Positions 10,368 to 21,959 of a DNA stretch of 64,000 nt are shown here, one piece after another. This stretch comes from Cymodocea nodosa (lineage: Eukaryota; Streptophyta; Magnoliopsida; Alismatales; Cymodoceaceae). The stretch lies in the NCBI GenBank assembly GCA_036874045.1, contig CM072339.1, forward strand, positions 15,755,501-15,819,500, in the 5' to 3' direction. Both the position numbers and the translations under genes were made by a program. The stretch's first letter is position 1; the number at the start of each line of letters is the position of its first letter. Below the pieces are notes generated by a model. That model was not told the DNA's origin. It saw only the letters and a program-made list of their open reading frames with translations, and did not search any database.

Positions 10368-11165
10368 TGAAAATACAAAACTCCATCTCAACTCATAGTC
10401 CATCTCCTCACCTTAAGACCACATCTCCAACAGTATCTCCACAAGGGACGTCACCTCCTTGCTTACAACTTCAAGATGAGAATCCGAAATTATGGAGTGG
10501 AAGAGGTGGAATTCGTAGATCCAAGGCCTATTTATAGGTCTTCTCATCATCAAGCGATTGATGATCCCAATGCTTGATCCAAGGGCCCTCATTAACCTAT
10601 AAGCAAAGTCATTTAACTCATGCATGTAATGTTAGTAATACATGCCAAAAATAACTCTAGTTATGAACTTGTAATAGATTTATTTCTAGGATATGTAACA
10701 TTTATTTTAACATGTTTACAAGTGTGAAATGCACTTTCATCCATGATGGTATTAATTAGCAACATGTATTTAAATTAATTCATAATTAATGTTACATTAT
10801 AGCATTTAATGTCCACAAGTTCATAATCATAGTGTATAAAATGTATGTGGCCATATCAAATTATTTTAATACCTTGATAACATTTTGTAATCCTATAAAA
10901 TATCTTCCTTGGCCTAAGAATTATTAAATCATGTATTCAATCATATGAACATATTGTATGTTTAGTGAAAATATGCATTAAAAGGGTGCATTTGTGCACA
11001 TATTCATGTAATGTCATAAAAATGTGATTAACATGTATTCTCTTGGATAAGTGCACATAACTTGAGTTACAAGACATAAAATGCATGAATTATCATATAT
11101 AAATGTGCACAAAGATCATCCATATAGCAAAAAGAGTTTTGCATTGGTGTGCTCGAAAAATTTCT
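10368..11165 (-). repeat. LTR-like fragment with minus-strand promoter
   Basis: No genuine coding sequence. On the minus strand CCTATAAATAGGCC (10,538-10,525) is a strong TATA-box match, followed by a leader of about 150 bp. The upstream part (10,620-11,165) is AT-rich. Composition and layout match 1-760 and 21,960-22,690. Confidence 0.4.
10525..10538 (-). promoter_or_regulatory. TATA box of LTR-like fragment
   Basis: CCTATAAATAGGCC on the minus strand, near the classic plant TATA context, within a non-coding LTR-like stretch. Confidence 0.4.
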
Positions 11166-11874
11166 ACCAATCAGTCTTAGTGCTCCCCCTAAATAAGTGC
11201 ATTAGTCAATGTACTATAAGAATGAGGGTTAGCATAAAGCAAGCTCCCTTGTGGTGAGCTTGAGTTGTATTTAGAAAATGTATATCAACAGTTTATAATT
11301 CATGTAAGGAACAAATTCCTAAACTATGCCTAATATAAGTAAAAGAGGATTCATTCAATGGTTTAGTAAAAATATCTGCAAATTGATCTGTTGTAGAAAC
11401 ATATTCTAGTGATATGTGACTTTTTTCAACATAATCTATTAGAAAGTGATGCCTAATCTTGATATGCTTAGCTCTAGAGTGTAGCACAATATTTTTGGAT
11501 AAATTAATAGCACTACTATTGTCACAATAAATGGTAGTGTTCTGAAATTTTAATTTGTAATCTACCAATGTCTATTGCATCCATAAAATTTGAGCACAAC
11601 ATAGTCCTACAACAATATATTCTACTTTGGTGGTGGATAGAGCTATGCAATTTTGTTTTCTACTAAACCACGATATAAGTGAGTGGCCAATTAGTTGACA
11701 TGTTCTATTAGTACTCTTTCTATTTGATTTGCAACCTGCATAATCTACATCACTGTATCTAGTTAGCATTAAATCACTATGTGATGAATAGAATAATCCA
11801 AAATCCTTTGTACCCTATAGGTACTTAAAAATATGTTTGACTACTTTCAAATGTGACTCTTTTGGAGAGGCTTG
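11166..11874 (-). pseudogene. SIRE-like copia RNase H fragment
   Basis: Minus-strand remnants of the end of a copia pol: 'YSDVDYAGCKSNRKS', 'SWFSRKQNCIALSTT', 'YCDNSSAINLSKN', 'HSRAKHIKIRHHF', 'FADIFTKPLNE'. These are the RNase H and tail of a SIRE-like polyprotein, closely parallel to 37,150-37,750. A stop separates the two pieces near 11,571, and the reverse transcriptase side is cut at 11,874 where the plus-oriented LTR begins. The 3' flank 'aagctccc..tggtgagcttg' also matches the full SIRE-like element. Confidence 0.85.
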
Positions 11875-13090
11875 TGTTAGAACCCTTGTATTTTGATAAT
11901 GCAAAAAACCTGTGTGAGGAAACAAATTGTATTTCACAGATATCTCAAGACAATTCAACATACTAAAGATCAGAAGGCAGATAAATAGATACAAGTAGTT
12001 CAGAAATCACTACTATAGAGATACAAGAACTTCACATAGTTACAACACAGGTTAAAGCTTATGTATCCGAAAGAAGAAGAAAATCGGAAGGTTAAATGTT
12101 TAAGTTTCCGGAAGACCATTTAAAAGTAGCATAAATATCTTCGGATAGTTAGAAGGATAACTATTTGAAAATAAAAGGGCCTTTGGAAAGTTAATAAGAT
12201 GACTGCTTTGGAAAATCAGAGAGTTAATGAGCTAACTATCCAAAAGACCAACGAAATCGGAAAGTTAAGAGATTTAACCATCTAAGAACTTAAGTCATTT
12301 AATTTCACACGTGCAGAATTAAGTTGGAAGCTTAAAAGACTTTTTTAGAAAGTTAGGAAAGCTAACTATCTGAAAAACAGAATGTTATCGGAAGGTTACA
12401 GAATGAACTATTCAAAACTTAAGTCATCCTATTATGTACGTGTCGAAATAAGAAGAAAATAGTCGGAAGCTTTGAAAGAGATCGAAGAGTTACTGTAGCT
12501 AACTATACGATAGTTAAAAAAACATATCGGTAAGTTACAACTGCAAGTATCCGAACTTAAGATAGACAAAAAGATTTAAGTGGATTTTCGGTGAGTTATG
12601 GATTTCCTTCGAAGAGTTACACAAATAACAATCTGAAAGTCAAAGAAAATTAGAAGGTTATCTTTAAACACCTTCTCGAACGGTAACTTACCATATTTGG
12701 ACTTGTAATTTTTAGTAAGTACAACAGAAATCATCCATTAGAAGTGAATATGATCGTTATACCTCTTAGTATAAATATGATCAATAAAGGGAAGGTAAAA
12801 ATAACGATTATCAAATATTGTGAGCTACTTAAAAAATTTTAGCAATACCCTCAGCCTGCAAATATAGAAAAAAAATATTCTCAAGCATACTAAAGCACAA
12901 AAGCTCCCTATGCTCAAACTCTAGTTCAAAGCTTAAAGCTGTTGGTTCGTGAGTTTGTACTTGAAACCTCACTATTAGTTAAGGGCTTTAACCTGAAAGC
13001 TCGAGAAAGGTTGGTTGCTGAGCTTCTACTTGAAAGCTCAAGTGTTGGTTCTTGCTTAAACCTAAAAGCAAGTGTTGTAAATGATGGGAG
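11875..13090 (+). repeat. SIRE-like LTR, plus orientation, truncated
   Basis: It starts TGTTAGAACCC then 'tattttgataatgc', the reverse complement of the end of the SIRE-like LTR at 43,752. It runs through a U3 hairpin region (12,060-12,700, words such as TCGGATAGTTAGAAGG and CACGTGCAG), a TATA-like 'agtataaatat' near 12,769, and a U5 block of repeated 'ttggttc..cctgaaagc' matching the reverse complement of 35,040-35,210. Homology fades after about 13,090. It is probably the 5' LTR of the old plus-strand element whose reverse transcriptase resumes at 13,180, with most of the internal region deleted. Confidence 0.65.
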
Positions 13091-13161
13091 ACAAGCTGAG
13101 AGACCTGAAAGACCCATAGGCAGGCGATAGGTGAACACTTTAGGGACTTGCAAGGAGATGA

Positions 13162-13244
13162 GTGGAGGGACCTTACAGACCCAATGGGAGAAGGGAGAAG
13201 GCCTTATATGGTTTGAAACAAGCTCTAAGAACTTGGTATGATAG
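13162..13244 (+). pseudogene. Copia reverse transcriptase fragment, left of insertion
   Basis: The frame reads 'KALYGLKQALRTWYD', a conserved reverse transcriptase block, and stops at the target duplication GATAG (13,240-13,244). Joining to 18,463 after removing the inserted Tork-like element keeps the frame, so both pieces are one older gene. Gag, protease, integrase and the N-terminal reverse transcriptase of this element are missing. Confidence 0.85.
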
Positions 13245-13617
13245 TGTTGTGCAGAAAGATCAAACAAACGTGGAGCATCTAGGGGTGGCATGGAGAAGAG
13301 ATCTACATGGAAGAGAGGATTGCGAGTGGAGAATTCGAAGAACAACAAATTTACGTGGTTCCCCAACACGAGTACGTCCACGGGTGATCAATCTATTGTG
13401 ATTCCTTGCTGTATGGTTGCTAGTACAAAGAATGGGGAGAACAAAATCAATGGATGGTTTGGCATGGCATCCCTTAGACGTGGATGACCCCTTACATATA
13501 TAAGGACAATGGTTGGTGATACCCAAAAGACAAGTTTGCCCCTATACAAATTATCAAAGAAATACAACAATATTCAATGACACATACATATACTTGATGG
13601 AAGACACACGCATCACA
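13245..13617 (-). repeat. 3' LTR of Tork-like element
   Basis: 373 bp; on the minus strand it begins TGTGATGCGTGTG and ends CACAACA. The adjacent polypurine-like 'GACAAGGTGGAGATT' lies at 13,618-13,632 on the minus strand. Confidence 0.92.
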
Positions 13618-13692
13618 AATCTCCACCTTGTCTATCATCTATCATCAATCTTCACCACGAACAGGTGATGGATCACCAAGACCCAACTTGGG

Positions 13693-15140
13693 TCAGTAGC
13701 AGCAATAGACGTTGAGTAAGTCCAAGCAATGCTTGAACTTGCTTTCAACAACGCCCTTTGTAAACATATCAGCCGGATTGTCCTTTGTGTTGACCTTCAT
13801 AATCTTTATCATGTCTTCATTCCTAAGGAAGTGATACTTAACATCAATATGTTTAGTTCTATCATGAAAGACATTATCTTTGGAGAGACAAATAGTGCTA
13901 AGACTATCACAGAAGATATCAGCTTTATCAATGCGCCAACCAAAGTCTCCAAGTAAGCCTTTCAACCAAATCTCTTCCTTTGCAGCTTCTGTCATAGCCA
14001 CATATTCAGCCTTAGTTGTGGACAGAGATACCGTAGGCTGAAGAGTTGATTTCCAACTCACAATAGAACCTGCAAATGTAAAGACATAACCAGATAATGA
14101 TCTCCTTCTGTCAACATCACCTGCATAGTCTAAGTCTGTATAACCAGTCATAGTACAACCCTGATCTACTACATACATCAAGCCAACACCTAGAGTTCCT
14201 TTCAAATATCTGAATATACTTTTAACTGCTTTCCAATGTTCCCTGCCCGGATTGGACATGAACCTACTAACAACACTCAAAGGATATGCCAGATCAGGCT
14301 TAGTGCATACCATAGCATACATAAGACTTCCAACTGCCTGTGCATAAGGAACTCGCTGCATATCAAGCTTTTGAGAATCAGTTTGTGGATACATCGCAGA
14401 TGACAATTTGACATTTCTGTCATAAGGCGTGCTAATGGCTTTGCATGAAGCCATACCAAATCTGCTAAGGATCTTCTCAATATACTTCTATTTATTAAAA
14501 ACAACTTACCAGAATTTCTTTCACGCCTAATCTCCATTCCAAGAATTCTATCAGTTGGACCGAGATCCTTCATATCAAATTCTGATTTACCTTTCACCAC
14601 AAACCCTGTTGGTTGTTCCATCCAAATATTTTCTTCCAACTCACCATGCAAGAAAGTCATCTTTACATCTAGTTGTTCCAATTCTAAATTCTGTGCTGCA
14701 GCAATGGATAACAAAATTCTAATAGATGTATGACGTATAATAGGAGCAAATACTTCATTGAAGTCAACTCCTTCTCGCTGTGAATAACCTTTGGCGACTA
14801 ATCTTTCCTTGTGTTGCACACCTACGTTGCCTTGAGTCCCAATCTTCTTCTTATAGACCCATTTGCAACCAACAATATTTGTGTTCTTTGGACGTTTCAC
14901 TAGTTCCCAAGTCTTGTTCTTATAGAGAGATTGGAGTTCCTCCTCCATAGCAGACATCCAAAGACCAGCTTTTGAATCTTTAATTGCAGCTTCATATGTA
15001 GGTGGATCAACAGAATCCTCCACCTCAACTGCTACTTGTAAGGCAAAAGCAACCAAACTGTCGTAGCCATATCTAATCGAAGGTCTAACGTCTCTTCTAA
15101 GATGATCTTTGCCAATGGTTCTTGGTGGTGGTTGCTCCAC
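13693..15140 (-). pseudogene. RT/RNase H of Tork-like element, catalytic core deleted
   Basis: The N-terminal RT is clear ('GCKWVYKKKIG', 'VFAPIIRHTSIRILLSIAA', 'LDVKMTFLHGELEE'). After 'EQPTGFVVKGKS' the protein jumps straight to 'EFDMKDLGPTDRILGMEI'. About 90-100 residues that should carry the LYGLKQAPR block and the YVDD active site are absent. A frameshift near 14,460 follows, then RT thumb and RNase H continue ('YAQAVGSLMYAM', 'LSGYVFTFAGSIVSWKS', 'STTKAEYVAMTEA', 'IFCDSLSTICLSKD', 'HIDVKYHFLR', 'ADMFTKGV') to a stop at 13,693. Confidence 0.9.
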
Positions 15141-15218
15141 CTCTTCCTCCTCAACTTCATTTTCCTGAGTTTCAGATGAGATTTCTCTAATTTCAACTTG
15201 ATTAGTGATAGGCGGCTG

Positions 15219-16643
15219 CTATGCATCATCTATCTCCATCTGTTCAGGAAGGGTGTGCTCAATTTCTAGTGTTTCACCTGCTAGTTTATCTATTGCCAAC
15301 AAAAGAGAATTCTCATCAAAAGTAACATCACGGATATATATTACTTTGTGAGATTCAATATCATATATCCTGTATCCCTTTACACCAACATCATAGCCCA
15401 CAAATATGCCTTTCTTGGCATGTGGTTCCAGCTTGCCATTGTTCACATGATAGTAAGTTGGACACCCGAAAATTCTGAGCTTTGAATAATTAGCAGATCT
15501 TTTCAACCATACCTCAAGAGGTATCTTCCCATCTAAGGCACTAGAAGGGGACCTGTTCACCAAATAGGAAGTTGTGTTAACAGCCTCTGCCCAAAACTTC
15601 TTGCTCAAACCTGCATGAGACAGCATATAACGTGCCTTTTCTAGGAGTGTTCTGTTCAATCTTTCAGCCACTCAATTTTGCTGAGGGGTATACCTGACAA
15701 TGTTATGCCGTGTAATGCCTTCATCTTTACAAAAGTTATCAAATTCTTGAGAACAAAACTCAAGACCATTATCAGTTCTAAGATATTTTACCTTTCTGTC
15801 TGTTTGGTTTTTTACCTACTTCTTCCAATACTTGAAGCAAGAAAAAGTTTCACTTTTGTGTGTCAAAAAGAAAACCCAGTTCATCCTTGAATGACAGTCA
15901 ATGATAGAAAGAAAATATCTGGAACCTACAATAGAAGGCTGACATGAAAGCCCCCAACAATCAGCATGAATATAATCAAGAACTCCCTTGGTGCTATGCT
16001 GACTGCATGCAAATGACACTCTTTTCTGTTTGCCAAAGACACAAGGCTTGCACATGTCAATACAAGCAACATTGTGCCCATCAAACTTGCCTAGACTACT
16101 CAGTTTCTGCATTCCTTTCTGCCCCAAATGACCCATCCTTGAGTGCCACATGACAGAAAAATCTTGCTGACCAGATATAGCTGATGTAGTTGCACCAACA
16201 ATTAGAGTGCCCTGCAAAATGTATAAGGGACCAGATTTGGTTCCCTTCATAACAACTAATGAGTCTTTCAGTATGCTGATCTTCCCCTCACCACCTGTAT
16301 ATCTATAACCCTTAGCATCAAGGGCCATCAGTGAGATCAGACTTTTTCCAAGCTTTGGGACGTGCCAAACGTCCTCCAGAATTCTAACTGTGCCATCATG
16401 TAGTTTAAATTTTATAGTGCCCACACCAACTCTAGAACACACATCATCATTGGCCAAAGTCACTTGACCACCCTCCACCTGCTCGTAGGTGTCAAAATAC
16501 TCCCTAGTAGGAGTCATATGATGTGAAGCTCCTGAGTCCATAATCCACTGATCATCAGAATAGGCACTACAACAAACTGTAAGAGAAAAGTCATCACTTG
16601 ACGCAGAACTGGTTTCTGCCACAGCAACCTTCCCTTTGTTCAT
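15219..16643 (-). pseudogene. Protease-integrase of Tork-like element
   Basis: An aspartic protease with intact DSG ('WIMDSGASHHMTPTREYF') lies near 16,540. A GAG_pre-integrase follows ('WHSRMGHLGQKGMQKL', 'CKPCVFGKQKRVSF') and the integrase core begins with 'DYIHADCWGL'. The frame changes near 15,820. The third catalytic segment 'AERLNRTLLEKARYML' is preceded by a TGA at 15,672-15,674 where a Gly is expected after 'YTPQQN'. The C-terminal 'KLRIFGCPTYYHV' and 'GIFVGYDVGVKGYRIYD' blocks follow. Confidence 0.88.
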
Positions 16644-17384
16644 AAGCTTGGGACAATGTGATTTCCAGTGTCCTTTCTCCTTACAGTAATGGCAAGTATC
16701 CCTAGAGTACTTGCCCTTCGACTTGCTTTTGCTTCTATTTTTCCCTCCACCTTGTCTCTGGCTTCTTCCTCTATTCTCTTGCTGCTAAGCTGAGAGGCCA
16801 ACACCACTTGCCTCGTTTCTACCATGCACCATGTGCCTGAGCTCCCTGGAATGAAGGTTGGACATCACTTCTTCCAATGTAATTGAATCTCTTCCAACTA
16901 CACAAGACTAAACAAAGTTTTCATAACTCAATGGGAGTGAACAAAGCAAGATAAGAGCTGCATCTTCATCTTCTATGATTACTCCAATATTCTTGAGTTT
17001 CATCAGAATAGCATTTAGCTTATCTAAATGTTACTTAAGAGGTACATCTTCTATCATCTTTAAAGAGAATAGTCTCTGCTTTAACAACAATTTGTTTGTT
17101 AAAGACTTAGTCATACACAATGACTCAAGTTTCTACCAAAGACCTAACGAGGTAGATTCATCAACAACTTCTATTATAACTTCATTAGACAAATACAACA
17201 AGATTGTGGAGTGAGCTTTCTCCTCCTACAATTCAAACTCTGGCGAATTTCTATTCAGAGTAGTTTCCTTATTTAAAGGAGCCCAAATACCTTGTTGCTT
17301 TAGAAGTGCTTTCATCTTAATTTGCCTTAAGCTGAAGCTATTCTTACCATCAAACTTTTCTATCTTCAACCCTGAAGTATTCAT
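16640..17384 (-). pseudogene. gag of Tork-like element
   Basis: The start is ATG at 17,384 (MNTSGLKIEKFDGKNSFSL), the usual copia Gag opening, with 'WKQ'-type residues altered to 'LRQIKMKALL'. The frame hits a stop at about 17,226, and the middle of gag is broken. The nucleocapsid zinc knuckle is recognisable at about 16,650-16,695 as C-HY-C-KEKG-H-WKSH-C with all four CCHC ligands. Confidence 0.8.
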
Positions 17385-17670
17385 GTTTTCAAAACAACAA
17401 ACAACCAGCAATACACACGAGATACAATGTGATTTCAACAAACACAATTCTGCAGTAAGGTACACAATAGCAAGCAATATCTCAACAACAATATGCTACT
17501 GAAACTATTGATTTCAATGAAATGCAATCAGCCACAAGCCAAGCACGAAACCACAATCACAAAATGCCCAAAATCCGACAATCAAAGAGTCACTCGTCTA
17601 GAAAACTACTGTGCCCTAACCAGACGTCTCCTATTGTATCTCTCTAAATACGAAACTTCTGACCACGAAA

Positions 17671-18042
17671 TTTTAAAGGAAGGAATTTTAGGAAGCTTAC
17701 TACACGTCCGCAAAATTTGAGATGCAACGGAACACGGACGAGGAAGGCGCACGACTTGGCGTCGGAGTGTGCAAACTAGCGCCGGCGACGATGATAGTTA
17801 CGGCAATGGGGGATATCCTTGGGAAATGGCTTGAATCTTGATCAATCTCTTCTAAATTTTAAAGGAAGGAAGTTCAATAAGCTTACTACATGTCCTCAAA
17901 ATTTGAGACGCAACGGAGCACGGACGAGGAAGGCGCACGACTTGACGTCGGAGTGTGCAGACTGGCGCCGGCGACGACGGTAGTTACAACAATGGAGAGA
18001 TCCCTTGCGGAAATGGCTTGAACCTTGATGAAACTCTTCGAA
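17671..18042. repeat. Tandem duplication, two 186-bp units, in element leader
   Basis: Units 17,671-17,856 and 17,857-18,042 share 'ttttaaaggaaggaa', 'gcacgactt', 'gtcggagtgtgca' and 'gcgccggcgacga'. They lie between the primer-binding site and gag of the Tork-like element and are much more GC-rich than their surroundings. Confidence 0.85.
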
Positions 18043-18072
18043 ACTTCAGATGCAAACTCAGAGATGTCCAAC

Positions 18073-18086
18073 CTGGCTCTGATACC
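18073..18086 (-). other. Primer-binding site, initiator tRNA-Met type
   Basis: On the minus strand TGGTATCAGAGCCA lies two bases inside the 5' LTR, the canonical plant copia primer-binding site. Confidence 0.9.
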
Positions 18087-18088
18087 AA

Positions 18089-18462
18089 TTGTTGTGCGGA
18101 AAGATCAAAAAAACGTGGAACATCTAGGGGTGGCATGGAGAAGAGATCTACGTGGAAGAGAGGATTGCAAGTGGAGAATTCAAAGAACAACAAATTTACA
18201 TGGTTCCCCAACACGGGTACGTCCACGGGTGATCAATCTATCGTGATTCCTTGTTGTATGGTTGTTGGTACAAAGAAGGGGGAGAACAAATTCAATAGAT
18301 GGTTTGGCATGGCATCCCTTAGACGTGGATGACCCCTTACATATATAGGGGCAACGGTTGGTGATACCCAAAAGACAAGTTTGCCCCTGTACAAATTATC
18401 AAAGAAATACAACAATATTCAATGACACATACATATACTTGATGAAAGACACACGCATCACA
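18089..18462 (-). repeat. 5' LTR of Tork-like element
   Basis: 374 bp, about 94% identical to 13,245-13,617. A 'catatata' promoter-like run lies at 18,338-18,347. Confidence 0.92.
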
Positions 18463-19511
18463 GATAGGTTGAAATCTTTTCTGTTAGATAACATTTTCTT
18501 AATTGGTAAGGTTGATAACCTTATTCTTTAAGAAAATTATCTTGGTCTACTAGTTGTTCAGATTTATGTTAATGATATCATTTTTGGAGCAACTAATGAG
18601 AATTTAAGTAATCAATTAGCAAAACAGATGCAAAGTCAATTTGAAATGAGCTTAATGAGTGAGTTAACATTTTTTTTAGGTTTGCAAATTAAACAAGTTG
18701 AGAAAGGAAATTCTATATATCAAGAAAAATATACAAAACAACTTCTAGAGAAATTTAGGATGAGTAACCAAATCTTCAAGCACTCCTATGAATTCATCAA
18801 TTAAATTAGATAAAGATGAATCTAGAATAGTTATTGGCATTACTAAATATAGGGGTATGATAGATTCCCTTTTGTATTTAACAACTTCCAAACTTGATAT
18901 AATGTTTAGTGTATACCTGTGCTCGTTTTCAAGCTCAACCTAAGGAATCACACTTGTCTGTAGTAAAGAGGATAATGAAATACTTACAAGGAACTTCAAA
19001 TTTTAGTTTAATGTATTTCAAGGATAGCAGCTTCAATTTAATTGGATATACTGATGTTGACTATGCTAGATGCAAGTCAGATAGGAAAAGCACTAATGGA
19101 ACTTGTCAATTGTTTAGCATTTCATTAATTTTGTAGTTCAGCAAGAAGCAAAACTATCTTCCCTTATCAACTACTGAAGCTGAATATGTTGCTGCTGCCC
19201 TATGTTGTGCACAAATTCTTTAAATAAAACAAACTATGAAAGATTATGAAATTAAGTATGAAATAACTCCTATCAATTATGATAGTAATAGTGCAATTAG
19301 TCTGTCTAAGAATCCTGTACTGCACTCTCGAGCAAAACATATTGAGATCAGACATCATTTCTTAAGAGATAATGTTATGAAAGAAAATATTGAATTGAAT
19401 TTTGTACCTACTCATGAGTAGTTGACAGATATTTTCACAAAGCCTCTTGAAAAAAAATAATTTATCAAATTGAGAAGAGACTTGAGAATATGTTGCCTAA
19501 ATGATTTCTAA
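18463..19511 (+). pseudogene. Copia RT/RNase H, right of insertion
   Basis: Continues the frame from 13,244 ('WYD' then 'RLKSFLL'). It reads 'GKVDNLIL', then after a stop 'VVQIYVNDIIFGATNENL'. The catalytic YVDD is changed to YVND. It then runs through 'MSELTFFLGLQIKQ', a frameshift, 'ESHLSVVKRIMKYLQGTSNF', 'GYTDVDYARCKSDRKSTNGTCQL', 'SRAKHIEIRHHFLRDNV' and 'TDIFTKPLE' to about 19,511. It is the SIRE-like lineage, heavily decayed. Confidence 0.88.
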
Positions 19512-20340
19512 TAATTATTCTTTTCTATATTCTATACATCATTCTATTTCATTTACTATTTTCTTTTAAGCTATTTTTGGTTGACTTATTTTCTTTCTTT
19601 TAAATCATTTTAAATCAAATATATATATGTATAGAAAAATTGAAAAAAATTTCTGATTTGGGATTTCTTACTAAGTTTATATTCTACAATAGTATTATAC
19701 ATAAATATTAAAACAAACTTAAATATTCCACCAAATTACTGAAGTTTAGAGCTCCACAAATAAAATAATGCCCACATGAAACTTAGAATGAGGATCTAAA
19801 TCTGAAAAATAGCCAAATTACCTTACTGATTTAGTATTTATATTCTTCATAGCTAGACTTAATGTTAATTAGAATTCGTTCATAAAATTCAACACATGCA
19901 TAATACTAACTTAACGAGTTCGTTCATGAAACTTAACATTTTATTTATTAACTCAACGATTTCTCACATAACTTATTTTAACATTTAAGCCTATAACTCA
20001 ACAAATTCTCACGTGACTTTTTTATAAAAAAAACGCTAACTCAACGACTTCTCTTAACATGCACTATACATGATACAAAATTGTAACTTTAAAACATATC
20101 ATGTTTTATAATAAAAACACACATTAACTTAACATTTAGTTAAATGAAAAGTTAGTATAACTTAACGACTAGTTACTTAAATTAGTATAATTCTAGATCC
20201 ATTACAAACAAGTATATAACATTAAACTTTTTCTGTATTAATCAATATTCTTAATTTACTTTCAAAAACAACATTAATTGACTAAATATGATTACTCACT
20301 TTATACATACATCATCAAAATAAAATACTCAATAATAACA
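19512..20340 (-). repeat. Minus-oriented LTR fragment, SIRE-like
   Basis: On the minus strand the end at 20,340 reads TGTTATTATTGAG then 'tattttattttgatgatg', the same opening grammar as other LTRs here (TGTTAG...TTTTGATAATG). Words such as 'taacttaacgagttcgttca' at 19,908-20,170 are inverted-repeat U3 words. The left limit is unclear, and 19,512-19,680 shows nothing recognisable. Confidence 0.5.
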
Positions 20341-21860
20341 TAAACTAGCTACCACATATTTAACCTTAGTTACAAATAATGCAACATAGTTCTATTTCTT
20401 ACTAAACCAAGATATCAATGAATACCCTAAATATTGATAAATTTTACTTATACTTTTTTTATAAGATTTACATTCAACATAATCTACATCACTATATTTA
20501 ATTAGTTCTAAGGAACTTTCCTATGAATAAAACCACTTAAAGATTTTAGTTCCTTGAAGATATGCCAAGATTCTTTTCACAACTTTCAAATGAGATTCCT
20601 TTGGATTTGACTAATATCTAATACGAACACATACATTAAATATGATATCAAGTTTATTTGTAGTCAAATGAATCAATCATCCTTCTATACAACTTAGTAT
20701 CCACTTCTTTTCCATCTTCATCTAGATTCAATTTGACATTAGTTCTCATTAAGGTGCCTATCTATTTGCAACCATCAATCTCATGTATTTTCAGTAGTGC
20801 AATATATTTCTTGATTAATAAATTTTCTATTTTTACATTATTTCACTTGTAGTACTAAGAAAAAGGTAAATTCACTCCTCATGTTTATTTGAAATTTATT
20901 TATCAAAATCTAAAATTCAATACACATTTTCTTATCAATTGACTCAAAAATTATACCATCCACGTAAATCTACACAATTAGTATGTTATGAGAGAATTTT
21001 CTCACAAATAAAGTATTGTCAACCTTACCAAGAGTGAAGTTATTTGCTAATAGAAATTTCTTTAACCTTCTTAGGAAAATTCTTCGTTAATAATTTTGAT
21101 GATGAAAAAATAGGAAATATACGTCACATTTCTTGCGTTATTGTTTACAGCCTGTGATGAATATCTTATGAAACATGAAATTTAACAATTATGAATCTTT
21201 ACTTAGAAAATTTTGTAGGAATATATTTATCTAGAACACTCTATTTAAATTCTAGATTACATATCTGGAACATCATGTTTAATATTTGGATCACATATGT
21301 GGTCTACCATAAAAATATTTCGACATACCAAACTGGATTTCTGTATAAAATCTCAATAAACCTCTTTAAGTTAAAATTTCCACCATATCTGGGTCTACTG
21401 GTTTTATGCCCAGAACTTCCACATATATTTCCAGTCTTTTGTAGAAAAATTTTTGGCTTACCATGATTTTCTCCAATCCTCTATGTTCTAAGGACATGAT
21501 AATCCAGTTGTTTTGAAAATTGGGCGCAAATGTCTTGAAGATCTTTTATTTCCTTTTATGATCATTTTTGCAATAGATTTGCAAGATTTCAATAGAAGTT
21601 GAAAATGGGAATTCCAGTAAGACACATTGCATTGATTCATATATGGAAGGAAGTTGCAGAACGGAAATTGAAATTTTTCATAAACAGAAATTTTATATAG
21701 GGTTTTTCCTAACTTATACACATGATCAGGATTGTTGTTACTTTCAAAACTTGATGGTTACTTCACATCCCTTTATAAGCATCTATTTAAAAATACAATT
21801 TTCACATCTAATTGATATAAAATGATCTCCATATGACTTGTATGTGCCGACAATATTCTT
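20341..21860 (-). pseudogene. Degenerate copia RT/RNase H
   Basis: Minus-strand translation in shifting frames gives 'LISWFSKK', 'IKYSDVDYVEC', 'ILAYLQGTKIFKWFYS', 'KFLLANNFTLGKVDNTLF', and further on 'YQLDVKIVFLNR' (about 21,790), all copia RT/RNase H blocks. It abuts the LTR end at 20,340 directly, so the C-terminal RNase H and 3' UTR are deleted. The segment 21,080-21,750 has no recognisable protein. Confidence 0.65.
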
Positions 21861-21959
21861 ATAAATTCCAACATTACCACAAAAACAAATTTTCTTCAAA
21901 ATATAATATTTTTTACATATTATACTTTTGAGCAACTAATTTTGTCTTGATGTTAATGA

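Larger units (their letters stand above)
13245..18462 (-). mobile_element. Tork-like copia LTR retrotransposon, complete ends, decayed coding
   Basis: A 5,218-bp minus-strand element with LTRs of 373 and 374 bp, TSD GATAG (13,240-13,244 and 18,463-18,467), initiator-tRNA-Met primer-binding site, and gag-protease-integrase-RT-RNase H order typical of copia. The LTRs differ at about 21 positions (roughly 94% identity by eye), so the insertion is not recent. The polyprotein is broken by stops, a frameshift and a deletion of the RT catalytic core, so it cannot move by itself. It sits inside the reverse transcriptase of an older copia element. Confidence 0.93.

Noticed and set aside
12926-13526. 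Overlapping open frames on both strands
   Set aside because: They cover LTR sequence shared with 17,955-18,415, and the same frames appear in both LTRs of the Tork-like element; not genes.
20341-21070. Continuation of the minus-strand RT fragment cut at 11,874
   Set aside because: The two fragments overlap in the same RT/RNase H blocks (both contain the KESHLK..KYL region), so they are two different elements, not two halves of one.
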